64,000 nt of DNA from Cloacibacterium rupense (GTDB lineage: Bacteria; Bacteroidota; Bacteroidia; Flavobacteriales; Weeksellaceae), in NCBI RefSeq assembly GCF_014645495.1, contig NZ_BMLV01000001.1, forward strand, positions 676,596 to 740,595. Direction: 5' to 3'. The translations under genes and the position numbers were made by a program. Shown here one piece after another: positions 47,581-56,402 of the stretch. How positions within the stretch are numbered: the stretch's first letter is position 1; every line of letters starts with the position of its first letter. Under the pieces are notes generated by a model. The model was given only the letters and a program-made list of their open reading frames with translations, was not told the DNA's origin and ran no database searches.

Positions 47581-49779
47581 ATGGTATATGATATAGAAAA
47601 AGAAAATAAAGAAATTCAGCAACGGTACAAAAACCTGATTTCTAATACTTATAGAACCCTGGATGAAGAGCAAAACAAAATTATACGTAAAGCTTTTGAT
47701 ATCGCTTTAGATGCTCATAAAGACCAGCGAAGGAAAACAGGTGAACCCTACATCTATCATCCGATAGAAGTTGCCAAAATTGTTGCCAACGAAATAGGAT
47801 TAGGTACTACTTCTATTGCTTGTGCATTGTTGCATGACGTAATTGAAGATTCTGATTATACCTATGAAGATTTAAAAAAGATTTTTGGAAAAAAAATAGC
47901 AGACATTGTAAATGGACTTACCAAAATCTCGGTAATGAACCATCAAAACATCTCTGTACAATCCGAAAATTACAGAAAACTTCTTCTTACACTTTCAGAA
48001 GATTTCAGAGTGATTCTCATCAAAATTGCAGACCGTTTGCACAATATGCGAACGCTAGAAAGCATGAGAGATGACAAACAGAAAAAAATTGCTTCAGAAA
48101 CGGTATACATCTACGCTCCTCTAGCCCACCGTTTAGGTTTGTACAATATTAAATCTGAACTTGAAGATTTATCTCTTAAATACAACAATCCTGATGTTTA
48201 TTATGAAATTGCAGATAAACTAGAAGTTGCAAGAGACCAAAGAGAAAAATACGTAGAAGAATTTAAAAAAGAAGTTTCTGAGCAGTTGAAAGAAGAAAAT
48301 CTAAACTTCACCATTAAAGGTAGAGCCAAAGCCATTTCTTCTATTTACAGAAAAATGCTCAAGCAAAATGTCTCTTTCGAGGAAGTTTATGACAATTATG
48401 CCATTAGAATCATTTACAAATCTGATGCCCGAAACGAAAAATTTATCGCTTGGAAAATTTATTCTATTGTAACAGACTTATACCACAGCAATCCGCAAAG
48501 AATGAGAGATTGGATTACCAACCCGCGTTCTACAGGCTATGAAAGCCTTCATCTTACCGTTTTAGGGCCTGATAAAAAATGGATTGAGGTACAAATTCGT
48601 TCTGAAAGAATGGACGAAATTGCCGAAAAAGGAGTTGCGGCTCATTACAAATACAAAGAAGGTTTCAAACAAAATAGTGATGATAGAAACTTTGAACAAT
48701 GGGTTACCCAAATAAGGGAAGTTATAGAACAACAACAAAACCTCTCTACTACAGAACTTCTAGACAATATCAAACTAAATCTATACTCTAAGGAAGTTTT
48801 TGTTTTCACACCCAGAGGCGAGATTAAAATATTGCCAGTAGGCTCTACTGCATTAGATTTTGCATTTTCTGTACACACAGACTTGGGAATGAAATGTCTT
48901 GGAGCTAAAGTAAATGGCAAATTAGTTCCTATTTCTTATGTTTTACAAAATGGTGACCAAATAGATATACTTTCTTCGCAAAACCAAAAACCCAAACAAG
49001 ATTGGCTAGATATTGTAATCACTTCTAAGGCAAAATCTAGGATAAAAGCTGCGCTCAACTCCGAAAAAAACAATCAAGTTACAGAAGGTAAAGAAATTTT
49101 CTTAAGAAAATTAAGACATGCCAAAATTAATTATACCGAAGAAGAGGTCAATAATATACAACGATATTTCAACCTAAAAACTTCTCAAGACTTATTCTTG
49201 AAATTTTATGATGGCACTTATGATACCACAGACCTTAAAAAATATGTAGATTCTAAAAGTGCTATCAAAACATTTTTACAAAAATTTAGAAAATCGTCTC
49301 CTACTGCTTTTGAGGAAGCTCCTAATACCGATTTAGACTTAATTGTCTTTGGAAAAGATGAAGAAAAACTCAATTACACCTTTGCTAAATGTTGCACGGT
49401 AATCCCAGGTGACAAAATTTTTGGATTTATCACCATTTCTGATGGCATCAAAGTCCATAATGATAGTTGCCCTAATGCTATTAATCTGCGTGCTAATTAT
49501 GACTATAGGGTAATGCCTGCAAAGTGGGTAAACGAGCAAAGATACAGCAGTAGAGTAAAAATAGAAATAGAAGGCATAGACAGAAAAGGGTTGGTAAACG
49601 ACATTACAGAAGTGATTAGTAATGCCATGAATATAGATATGAGAAGTATTTCTATTGAAAGTCATAATGGTATTTTCTTAGGCACCATCACACTAGAGGT
49701 AAAAAATAAAAATCAACTAGAAGAAACCCTGAAACAACTAAAAGGTGTTTTTAGTGTAACAACCGTAAAAAGAATGTAA
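47581..49779 (+). CDS. Bifunctional (p)ppGpp synthetase/hydrolase
   Basis: A 732-residue Rel/SpoT protein. In order: HD hydrolase (HPIEVAKIV, HDVIED) ~45-195, synthetase (~230-340; YESLHLTVLGP, EVQIRSERMDEIAE), TGS (~390-455; FVFTPRGEIKILPVGSTALD), a helical Cys-containing region, and C-terminal ACT (~660-732; VKIEIEGIDRKGLVNDI). HD residues are intact, so hydrolysis is expected as well as synthesis. The ATG at 47581 is chosen over a TTG two codons earlier. Confidence 0.95.
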   Translation: MVYDIEKENKEIQQRYKNLISNTYRTLDEEQNKIIRKAFDIALDAHKDQRRKTGEPYIYHPIEVAKIVANEIGLGTTSIACALLHDVIEDSDYTYEDLKKIFGKKIADIVNGLTKISVMNHQNISVQSENYRKLLLTLSEDFRVILIKIADRLHNMRTLESMRDDKQKKIASETVYIYAPLAHRLGLYNIKSELEDLSLKYNNPDVYYEIADKLEVARDQREKYVEEFKKEVSEQLKEENLNFTIKGRAKAISSIYRKMLKQNVSFEEVYDNYAIRIIYKSDARNEKFIAWKIYSIVTDLYHSNPQRMRDWITNPRSTGYESLHLTVLGPDKKWIEVQIRSERMDEIAEKGVAAHYKYKEGFKQNSDDRNFEQWVTQIREVIEQQQNLSTTELLDNIKLNLYSKEVFVFTPRGEIKILPVGSTALDFAFSVHTDLGMKCLGAKVNGKLVPISYVLQNGDQIDILSSQNQKPKQDWLDIVITSKAKSRIKAALNSEKNNQVTEGKEIFLRKLRHAKINYTEEEVNNIQRYFNLKTSQDLFLKFYDGTYDTTDLKKYVDSKSAIKTFLQKFRKSSPTAFEEAPNTDLDLIVFGKDEEKLNYTFAKCCTVIPGDKIFGFITISDGIKVHNDSCPNAINLRANYDYRVMPAKWVNEQRYSSRVKIEIEGIDRKGLVNDITEVISNAMNIDMRSISIESHNGIFLGTITLEVKNKNQLEETLKQLKGVFSVTTVKRM

Positions 49780-49782
49780 GCC

Positions 49783-50943
49783 ATGATTATCACCAATTAT
49801 TTCAAAAAATTCTTTCAAATTGCACAATCCTCAGGAAATTTACTCATTATCTGTGTAATCTTATCTCTTATGATTGCTAACTCTTCTTTAGGAAGTAGCT
49901 TTCAAGAATTATTAGATTACCAACTAGGAAGTTACAGCATTAGCCTTTGGATTAATGATGGATTGATGACCATTTTTTTTCTATTGGTAGGATTAGAGAT
50001 AAAACGTGAAATTTTAGAAGGAGAACTTTCTAGTTTTAAAAACGCCACGTTGCCCATATTTGCAGCTCTTGGCGGTATGCTAGTTCCTGCTGCTATATTC
50101 TATTTTTTCAATCAAGGTTCTAAGTACGAAAACGGCTGGGGAATTCCTATGGCTACAGACATTGCATTTTCTTTAGCTATAATTTCTATGTTGGGAAAAA
50201 GAGTTCCGGTTTCTGTCAAAATTTTTCTTACTGCTTTGGCCATAGTAGATGACTTAGGCGCTATAGTAGTTATAGCAATTTTCTACACCGAAAAACTCGA
50301 AACAAATTACCTTTTGCTTTGCGGCTTGGTGATGCTTATTTTAGTGGCATTAAATTTCTTTAAGGTCAAAAGACATATTTTTTACTTAATTCCAGGAGTT
50401 TTCCTTTGGTATTTTATGCACCATTCTGGTATTCACGCTACAATTGCAGGTGTATTATTAGCATTTACCATTCCTACTAATGACAGTGACACAGAAATAT
50501 CTCCGTTAGAAAAACTAGAAGAAAAACTTCACACGCCAGTAAATTATTTTATAATGCCGATTTTTGCATTGGCCAATACCAATATTAAATTTCATGATGG
50601 TATGGTAGATGGGCTGTTTACCAACTTTGGTTATGGAATTATCTTAGGCTTGGTATTAGGAAAAGTAATCGGTATCAATCTGTTTTCTTTTATCGCCATC
50701 AAATTAAATTTGAGTGATTTGCCTAATAATAGCAAATGGTCTCAAATGATAGGAGCAGGTTTATTGGCAGGAATTGGTTTTACTATGTCTATTTTTATTG
50801 CTTTACTTTCTTATAAAAATGACATAGAAATTCAAGATGAGGCCAAGTTTGCTATTTTGGTAGCATCTGCCCTATCGGGATTTATGGGATATTTTTTATT
50901 AAAAGCGATATCTGACAAATACGATTCTCTAGAACACGATTAA
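49783..50943 (+). CDS. nhaA: Na+/H+ antiporter NhaA
   Basis: A 386-residue, ~12-helix antiporter. The ion site is clear: FFLLVGLEIKREILEG, MATDIAFSLAI and ALAIVDDLGAIVVIAIFYT with the paired Asp. It exports Na+ in exchange for protons. Starts 3 bases after the Rel/SpoT stop, so translated from the same message. Confidence 0.95.
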   Translation: MIITNYFKKFFQIAQSSGNLLIICVILSLMIANSSLGSSFQELLDYQLGSYSISLWINDGLMTIFFLLVGLEIKREILEGELSSFKNATLPIFAALGGMLVPAAIFYFFNQGSKYENGWGIPMATDIAFSLAIISMLGKRVPVSVKIFLTALAIVDDLGAIVVIAIFYTEKLETNYLLLCGLVMLILVALNFFKVKRHIFYLIPGVFLWYFMHHSGIHATIAGVLLAFTIPTNDSDTEISPLEKLEEKLHTPVNYFIMPIFALANTNIKFHDGMVDGLFTNFGYGIILGLVLGKVIGINLFSFIAIKLNLSDLPNNSKWSQMIGAGLLAGIGFTMSIFIALLSYKNDIEIQDEAKFAILVASALSGFMGYFLLKAISDKYDSLEHD

Positions 50944-51012
50944 GTGTAGCCTTTATCAATAATAAAAACAGATTTAGAAAAAAATTGTATCTTTACTCTC
51001 CGATTTTTTAAA

Positions 51013-51492
51013 ATGGAAAAAGAATTAAAAATTAAATTTTCTCAGATAGCAATTAACGATTTATCAGAAATCGAAAGACAACTTTTCGAATCATCTAAAA
51101 AAGCAAGAGAAAATGCTTATGCTCCGTATTCTCATTTTCATGTAGGCTGTGCCGTACTTTTAGAAAATGGCGAAATCATCACCGGTAATAATCAAGAAAA
51201 CGCAGCATACCCTTCTGGATTATGTGCAGAAAGAGTGACTATTTTTCACATAGGAGCTAACTATCCTGATGTGAAAATCACTAAATTGTTTGTCATAGGA
51301 GGCCCGTCTAGATTAGCAACCTTCAATACCGCTACTCCACCCTGTGGAGGATGCAGACAAAGTTTACTAGAATACGAAACCAAGCAAAACCTTCCTATAG
51401 AAATCTATTTTTCTGGGTTAGAAGGCAGCGTTTATAAATGCAATTCTGTAAAAGATTTACTACCATTTTCTTTTGACGCAAGTTTTTTATAA
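51013..51492 (+). CDS. cdd: Cytidine deaminase
   Basis: A 159-residue homotetrameric-type deaminase, converting cytidine to uridine. Zinc and catalysis: CAER (Cys-Ala-Glu) in SGLCAERV, and PPCGGCRQ; substrate loop FHVGCAVLLENGEIITGNNQEN. Followed by a terminator and the B12 riboswitch. Confidence 0.95.
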   Translation: MEKELKIKFSQIAINDLSEIERQLFESSKKARENAYAPYSHFHVGCAVLLENGEIITGNNQENAAYPSGLCAERVTIFHIGANYPDVKITKLFVIGGPSRLATFNTATPPCGGCRQSLLEYETKQNLPIEIYFSGLEGSVYKCNSVKDLLPFSFDASFL

Positions 51493-51500
51493 AATATTGA

Positions 51501-51533
51501 AAATCCATCAGTTCACCAATTGATGGATTTTTT
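51501..51533 (+). terminator. Terminator of cdd
   Basis: AAATCCATCA / TGATGGATTT with a 10-base loop, then a T run, directly after the cdd stop. Confidence 0.8.
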
Positions 51534-51568
51534 ATTAAAAATAGTTTCATCAATCTTAAATTAAAATA

Positions 51569-51576
51569 TATCTTTG
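51569..51576 (+). promoter_or_regulatory. Promoter -7 element of the riboswitch transcript
   Basis: TATCTTTG just ahead of the conserved riboswitch core; only a TTT-like -33. Confidence 0.5.
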
Positions 51577-51581
51577 CATTG

Positions 51582-51779
51582 CTTTTGGTTCCCGAAATAT
51601 CGGGATGTAAAAGGGAATTTGGTGTAAATCCGAAACTGTCCCCGCAACTGTAAATCGTATAAAAGTCGGAAGTCTGAAAGAATACCGAAGTTTATTAATT
51701 TTCTACAAAAAAGCCATTGTTTCATTTTTAAACGAGATGAGAAGGCGTAGAAAATGCGAAAGTCAGGAGACCTGCCAAA
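51582..51779 (+). promoter_or_regulatory. Cobalamin (B12) riboswitch
   Basis: Conserved blocks occur in order: GGGAATTTGGTGTAAATCC, AACTGTCCCCGCAACTGTAA, and the closing B12-box region GAAAGTCAGGAGACCTGCC (51759-51776). Variable helices lie between. It would switch off the downstream TonB receptor gene when adenosylcobalamin or a related corrinoid is plentiful. The leader is long: 143 bases from the box to the ATG. Confidence 0.95.
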
Positions 51780-51921
51780 AACAATCCAAAAAATCAATAC
51801 TTTCGGAGGAAAAGTAGAGAAATTCAAAAGAATTCACTTGATAAAGTGTTTTCTAAAATTTCTGTATTACTCTTTTTAGAGGCATTGATTTTTAGAATGT
51901 TTAACTAAAAATCAAAAAAAA

Positions 51922-53838
51922 ATGAAGAAAAACCTAGTCTTTGCAGGTTTATTATTTGTGACGGGCGTATCGCAAATGACTGCACAAGAAAAAGAAGGTA
52001 ACATACCCGAAGTTACCATTGCTGCAAAATCTAACCAACAATTGCACAAAACCGGAAAAAATGTACAACTCATTACTTCTAAAGATTTAGAAAAGTACAA
52101 AGGTCAAAATCTGAGTGAAGTACTATCCCAAGTTTCTGGTTTTCAAATCACTGGAAATTTAAATAACAATACCGAACCAAAATCTCTGAAAATAAGAGGC
52201 GGAAAAATGGCAAACGTAGTTGTGTTAGTAGATGGAGTTCCGCTAAAAGATGTTACAGGAAACGATTATAACGCAGTAGATTTAAGACTTTTTGCCGCTG
52301 AAAACATTGAGAGCATTGAGATTCTAAACGGCGCATCATCGGTTTTGTATGGTTCTAATGCTACGGTATCTGTAATCAATATCAAAACTAAGAAAAACTC
52401 ACAAAAAAACATAGAAGGCAGAATTGGAGCTAGAATAGGTAGTTTTGGTACTTTTTCTCAAAACGCTCTAGTGAACGGAAAAATAGAAAAATTTAATTAT
52501 CAAATTACTGGTTCTAACGAAAAATCAGACGGAATTTCTTCGGCTGAAGGACCAGATTCTTTCGATAAAGATGGCTACGAAAAACAAAACATTAATACCC
52601 AATTTGGCGTTCAATTAGGAAAACTTAACTTGAATTTTAATGGTGGTTATCAGCATCATTTTTATGATTTTGACAATGGTGCTTTTTCAGATGGAACGTA
52701 CAGAGGAAATGACGAGCAACTTTTTGGAGGTATCAATGCTCAATTTCAATACGAAAAAGGAAATTTAGTCTTCAATAGCAGAATTAATGGAAATGATAGA
52801 TTGGTACAAAATTTAGCGGGCAATTCTTACCAAGACCAATACAGCTACAAAGGAAGAAACATTTTTACCGAACTTTACAATCAGTACAAAATCTCAGAAA
52901 ATATTAATGTAGTAGGCGGATTACAATATGAAGTTCAGAATTTAGGCTCTGAAAATTTACCTTGGGGAGGTGCTGCTTTAGAAGATGTTTTAAACTTTGA
53001 CAATACCCGAGTTTCCACTTTTGATGCTTTTATTAATACCAATTTACAAATTTCTGATTTTCATTTGGATTTAGGCGGAAGATTAAATAATCACTCTAAA
53101 TACAACAGTCATTTCGTATATAGCATTAATCCCTATTATCTGAAAAACTTAGAGCAATATTATTACAAAATAGGATTCTCTTATGCTACGGCATTTATTG
53201 CGCCTACGTTGTATCAAACGTATGGTTCTTTGCCTTATACCTTGGCTAATTTTGATTTAAAACCAGAAACCAACAGTTCTTACGAAATTGATTTTAGCAT
53301 AGGAAAACCAGACCAAAGTTTTGTGATCAATGCAAGTGCTTTTCTACGAGAAGAAAGAGATGTTTTTGCATACCAAACAGTAGATTTTACGACTTATGCA
53401 GGTAAATTCTTAAATGTGGACAGAAATAATATAAGAGGTTTAGAATTTGGGTTAAAATATAAAATCAACGAAACAGTTAATTTCGGAGGGAATTTTAGTT
53501 TTGCTGAAAAAAGTAATGTCGCAACCAGATTGCGTGCTCCTAAACAAAGAGCTAATGCATTTGTAGAAGTTCTTCCTTTTAAAAATAGCAGAATCAATAT
53601 TGCTTACCAATATGTTTCTAAGAGAGACGATGCGTACTACGATAGCTCAACATACAGTACCCAAAAAGTAGTTTTAGATGCATTTAATTTATTCAATGTA
53701 AACATCAATCAAAAATTGGGAAAAAACGTTGAAGCTTTTGTTAATGTAAGTAATTTATTCAATACCAGTTATGTAGATGTTATCGGTTTTAAGACAAAAC
53801 CAAGAGCTTTTACTTTAGGAATTGATTATAAATTTTAG
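51922..53838 (+). CDS. btuB: TonB-dependent receptor, cobalamin type
   Basis: A 638-residue outer-membrane receptor. Signal peptide ~1-21; TonB box near EVTIAAK; plug domain (~35-150; KDLEKYKGQNLSEVLSQVSG, LYGSNATVSVINI) and a 22-strand barrel ending in a terminal Phe (TLGIDYKF). The upstream B12 riboswitch assigns it to corrinoid uptake; the receptor itself has the length and style of BtuB. No BtuFCD genes are next to it. Confidence 0.9.
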   Translation: MKKNLVFAGLLFVTGVSQMTAQEKEGNIPEVTIAAKSNQQLHKTGKNVQLITSKDLEKYKGQNLSEVLSQVSGFQITGNLNNNTEPKSLKIRGGKMANVVVLVDGVPLKDVTGNDYNAVDLRLFAAENIESIEILNGASSVLYGSNATVSVINIKTKKNSQKNIEGRIGARIGSFGTFSQNALVNGKIEKFNYQITGSNEKSDGISSAEGPDSFDKDGYEKQNINTQFGVQLGKLNLNFNGGYQHHFYDFDNGAFSDGTYRGNDEQLFGGINAQFQYEKGNLVFNSRINGNDRLVQNLAGNSYQDQYSYKGRNIFTELYNQYKISENINVVGGLQYEVQNLGSENLPWGGAALEDVLNFDNTRVSTFDAFINTNLQISDFHLDLGGRLNNHSKYNSHFVYSINPYYLKNLEQYYYKIGFSYATAFIAPTLYQTYGSLPYTLANFDLKPETNSSYEIDFSIGKPDQSFVINASAFLREERDVFAYQTVDFTTYAGKFLNVDRNNIRGLEFGLKYKINETVNFGGNFSFAEKSNVATRLRAPKQRANAFVEVLPFKNSRINIAYQYVSKRDDAYYDSSTYSTQKVVLDAFNLFNVNINQKLGKNVEAFVNVSNLFNTSYVDVIGFKTKPRAFTLGIDYKF

Positions 53839-53864
53839 ATATCATTCATTTGTGTTTATGTGTT

Positions 53865-53899
53865 AGCTTCGAAGGACTTCGGTCTTTCGGAGCTTTTTA
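53865..53899 (+). terminator. Terminator of btuB with UUCG tetraloop
   Basis: A 13-bp stem (53865-53877 with 53882-53894, two G-T wobbles) closed by TTCG, then T5. Between convergent genes. Confidence 0.85.
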
Positions 53900-54904
53900 T
53901 TTGCTTTTATCATCTATCATAATTGCATTCTCATCTGTATTTTCTAGAAATTCTGGAATATCTTGATGAAATTCTTCTACATCTTTTTTAAGTTCATCTG
54001 CTAAAAGTTTTTCCATTCTCAATTTTCTGAAAGCTAGGTTTAATTCATTTCCTAAAAGTAGAAGAATCACATTAAAATTCACCCAAATCATTAAGATAAT
54101 AATAGAACCTATAGAACCATATAGAACGTTATATCTGGCAATTTTACTCACATAAAAAGCAAACAAATAAGTGGTTACAATAAATAAAATGGTAGAAAAA
54201 ATAGCACCAGGAATAGCATACCTGAATCGTGTAATTCTCTCTGTTCCTACCCAATAGAAAAGGGCCAACAAAAAGAAATAAAACAACGGAAAAGAAATAA
54301 AACTGATGATTTTGGTAAGATTATCAACTAACCATGTAATATCATATTCTGGGGTAAAAAGCTTAAGTACCACTTCAGAATAATAAATACCCAAAAGAGA
54401 AAGAAAAATAATGCTTATAAAACCAATAGTAATAAAAAATGAGGTTATATATTCCTTAACATCACTTTTTTTCTCTTCTGTATGTTCATTAAAACCATTA
54501 ATCAAAGAAAAAGTTCCGTTAGTAGCAAATATTAGGGCAATAACAATCGTGAAATTACTGATGCTCTTCATATTTGGGATGATACTATTTTGAATATAAT
54601 TAGACACATCTGCTTGCATATGCGCAGGAAAAACCTTGTGCATTAATACTTCAAAAATATAGAACTGAAGCTTGTCATAATGTGGTAAATACGGCAAAAT
54701 AGACAACAAAAAGAGAATAAAAGGGAACAAACTGAGAAAGAAACTCCAAGAGATTGCTGCGGCTTGTCTCAAAATTTTATTTTTAAAAATACCTTCACCG
54801 TATATTTCAAACATTTTCCAGAGTGAAATTCCCAAAATCGGAATATGCAATTCATCTAAAAAACGGTGAATTTTTAAAATAAATGTAGGGGTTTTGAGGC
54901 GCAT
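53897..54904 (-). CDS. YihY/BrkB-family membrane protein
   Basis: A 335-residue protein with about six membrane segments, long cytosolic N terminus, and the family's AAAISWSFFLSLFPFILFLL and GSIGSIIILMIWVNFN segments. The C-terminal tail is acidic and hydrophilic. Once called RNase BN, now of unknown function. The ATG at 54904 is chosen over a GTG at 54925, which would lie almost against the divergent rlmH. Confidence 0.88.
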   Translation of the reverse strand: MRLKTPTFILKIHRFLDELHIPILGISLWKMFEIYGEGIFKNKILRQAAAISWSFFLSLFPFILFLLSILPYLPHYDKLQFYIFEVLMHKVFPAHMQADVSNYIQNSIIPNMKSISNFTIVIALIFATNGTFSLINGFNEHTEEKKSDVKEYITSFFITIGFISIIFLSLLGIYYSEVVLKLFTPEYDITWLVDNLTKIISFISFPLFYFFLLALFYWVGTERITRFRYAIPGAIFSTILFIVTTYLFAFYVSKIARYNVLYGSIGSIIILMIWVNFNVILLLLGNELNLAFRKLRMEKLLADELKKDVEEFHQDIPEFLENTDENAIMIDDKSK

Positions 54905-54939
54905 TATTCTATATTTGCAATACACAAATATAATAATAA

Positions 54940-55413
54940 ATGAGAATAAACCTACTTTGTATCGGGAAAACAGATGACAAAAAAATCACAGAACTCATCT
55001 CCTATTACATTGCTAGATTGCCAAAGCATTGGAATTTTGAAATGATAGAAATTCCAGATGCTAAAAATGCCAGAAATTTAAGCGTTGATTTACTAAAAAA
55101 GGAAGAAGCTAAATTATTCTTTAATCAAATAGAAAACTCAGATCTAGTGATTCTTTTAGACGAAAAAGGCAAAGAATTTACCAGCCGAGAATTTGCTCAG
55201 AAACTGAATCATTATCAAAACAATTCCATCAAAAGAGTTTGCTTTTTAATCGGCGGAGCTTATGGTTTTTCTGATGAAATATATAGTAGAGCTAATGAAA
55301 AATTGTCTCTTTCTAAAATGACTTTTACTCACCAAATGATTAGATTATTTTTCGTAGAACAAATCTACCGAGCAGACCAAATCTTGCAAGGAAAACCTTA
55401 TCATAATGATTGA
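54940..55413 (+). CDS. rlmH: 23S rRNA (pseudouridine1915-N3)-methyltransferase
   Basis: A 157-residue SPOUT methyltransferase acting on helix 69 of 23S rRNA in assembled ribosomes. Matches the family end to end: ILLDEKGKEFTSREFAQ, FLIGGAYGF (SAM knot) and SKMTFTHQMIRLFFVEQIYRA. Length typical. Confidence 0.96.
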   Translation: MRINLLCIGKTDDKKITELISYYIARLPKHWNFEMIEIPDAKNARNLSVDLLKKEEAKLFFNQIENSDLVILLDEKGKEFTSREFAQKLNHYQNNSIKRVCFLIGGAYGFSDEIYSRANEKLSLSKMTFTHQMIRLFFVEQIYRADQILQGKPYHND

Positions 55414-55434
55414 TGTTAGATGTTGGGAATCAAA

Positions 55435-55464
55435 TTATTCAAACCACTTCAAACTATTTCAAAC
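55435..55464. repeat. 10-bp tandem repeat at the 3' end of the PAP2 gene
   Basis: TTATTCAAAC, CACTTCAAAC, TATTTCAAAC. Reverse complement of the GGTTTGA-type decamers upstream of radC (21531-21580). It overlaps the last codons of the PAP2 gene. Two GATGTTA/GATGTTG heptamers precede it at 55412-55425. Confidence 0.65.
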
Positions 55465-56014
55465 TTTTATTAACAACTTTCAAAGCTAAAAAAGAAAAGA
55501 AGATTCCTAAAACAATTCCCATAAAAGCGCCGAAAAGTACATCTCCAGGAAAGTGCATTCCTAAATAAATTCTACTGTAGGCAACCGTAGAAGCCCAAAC
55601 TAGTAAGAAGTAAGGCAACCATTTTAGTCTTTTCCCCAATAAAATGGTCAAAAATGTTGCTATAAAAAAGGAATTAGAAGAATGTGCAGAATAGAAGCCA
55701 AATTGAGCACCGCATTTCACTTCTCTTATTAAACCTTCTAGTGAAGGGTCATGACAAGGTCTTAATCTCTCGAATCCGAATTTAAAAATATTGGCAATTT
55801 GGTCTGATGCCGTAATGCCTAATGCGATGAAAAGAAGAATGTATAAAAAAGATTTTCTGCTAAAATTTTTGAACAAGAAATAAAGAAAAATGATATAAAG
55901 TGGAATCCAAAACCACTTCTCAGAGACTAAAATCCAAAATTGGTCAAAAGTAGAATTTCCTAAATTATTTAGGAAAATCATGGCTTTTTTGTCTTCTAAA
56001 ATAATTTCTTCCAT
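55454..56014 (-). CDS. PAP2-family phosphatase
   Basis: A 186-residue protein with about five membrane segments. All three motifs are present: KFGFERLRP (KxxxxxxRP), SAHSSNSF (PSGH-like) and SRIYLGMHFPGDV (SRxxxxxHxxxD). It could act on undecaprenyl or lipid phosphates at the periplasmic face. Starts one base inside the tatA stop codon (TAATG), so translation is coupled. Confidence 0.92.
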   Translation of the reverse strand: MEEIILEDKKAMIFLNNLGNSTFDQFWILVSEKWFWIPLYIIFLYFLFKNFSRKSFLYILLFIALGITASDQIANIFKFGFERLRPCHDPSLEGLIREVKCGAQFGFYSAHSSNSFFIATFLTILLGKRLKWLPYFLLVWASTVAYSRIYLGMHFPGDVLFGAFMGIVLGIFFSFLALKVVNKSLK

Positions 56015-56370
56015 TATCTACTTACTGGCCCATTATAATCATCACTCAATTGGTCTATTTTCTCTTCTGTTGCTTTATTAGAATCAGATGCATTAAGGTC
56101 AAACTGCTTTCTTAGGTCAAGTTCTTGCTTTATTTTTTCGGTTGGATCATATTCTTGAGCTGCTTTTTTCACTTTTTCGATTTCTTTTTTAATTTCAGAA
56201 ACCGGGTTATCTGCCTCTTTCATTATTTCAGATTTTACATCTTCCATGGCATCTTTCATTTTTCTTACACCTTGTCCTAATCCTCTTGCGATTTCAGGGA
56301 TTTTATTTGGGCCAAAAAGAACAACGATTACCAAAGCAATCATCAACATTTCTCCAAAACTTAGTTCCAT
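56014..56370 (-). CDS. tatA: Twin-arginine translocase TatA/TatE-type subunit
   Basis: A 118-residue protein: N-terminal membrane helix (GEMLMIALVIVVLFGPNKIP), the conserved hinge FGPNKIPEIARGLG, an amphipathic helix and a long charged coiled-coil-like tail, which is longer than in classical TatA. It forms the Tat translocation pore. Followed by a PAP2 gene with overlapping codons. Confidence 0.9.
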   Translation of the reverse strand: MELSFGEMLMIALVIVVLFGPNKIPEIARGLGQGVRKMKDAMEDVKSEIMKEADNPVSEIKKEIEKVKKAAQEYDPTEKIKQELDLRKQFDLNASDSNKATEEKIDQLSDDYNGPVSR

Positions 56371-56402
56371 ACTACTAATATTTTATAGGGTACAAATTTA
56401 TT

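Noticed and set aside
53897-54904. RNase BN
   Set aside because: YihY was once called RNase BN, but that activity belongs to another protein; I kept the family name.
55412-55425. Link between the secDF 3' end and the rlmH spacer through a shared 13-mer
   Set aside because: ATGTTAGATGTTG is short and low in complexity; a chance match is likely.
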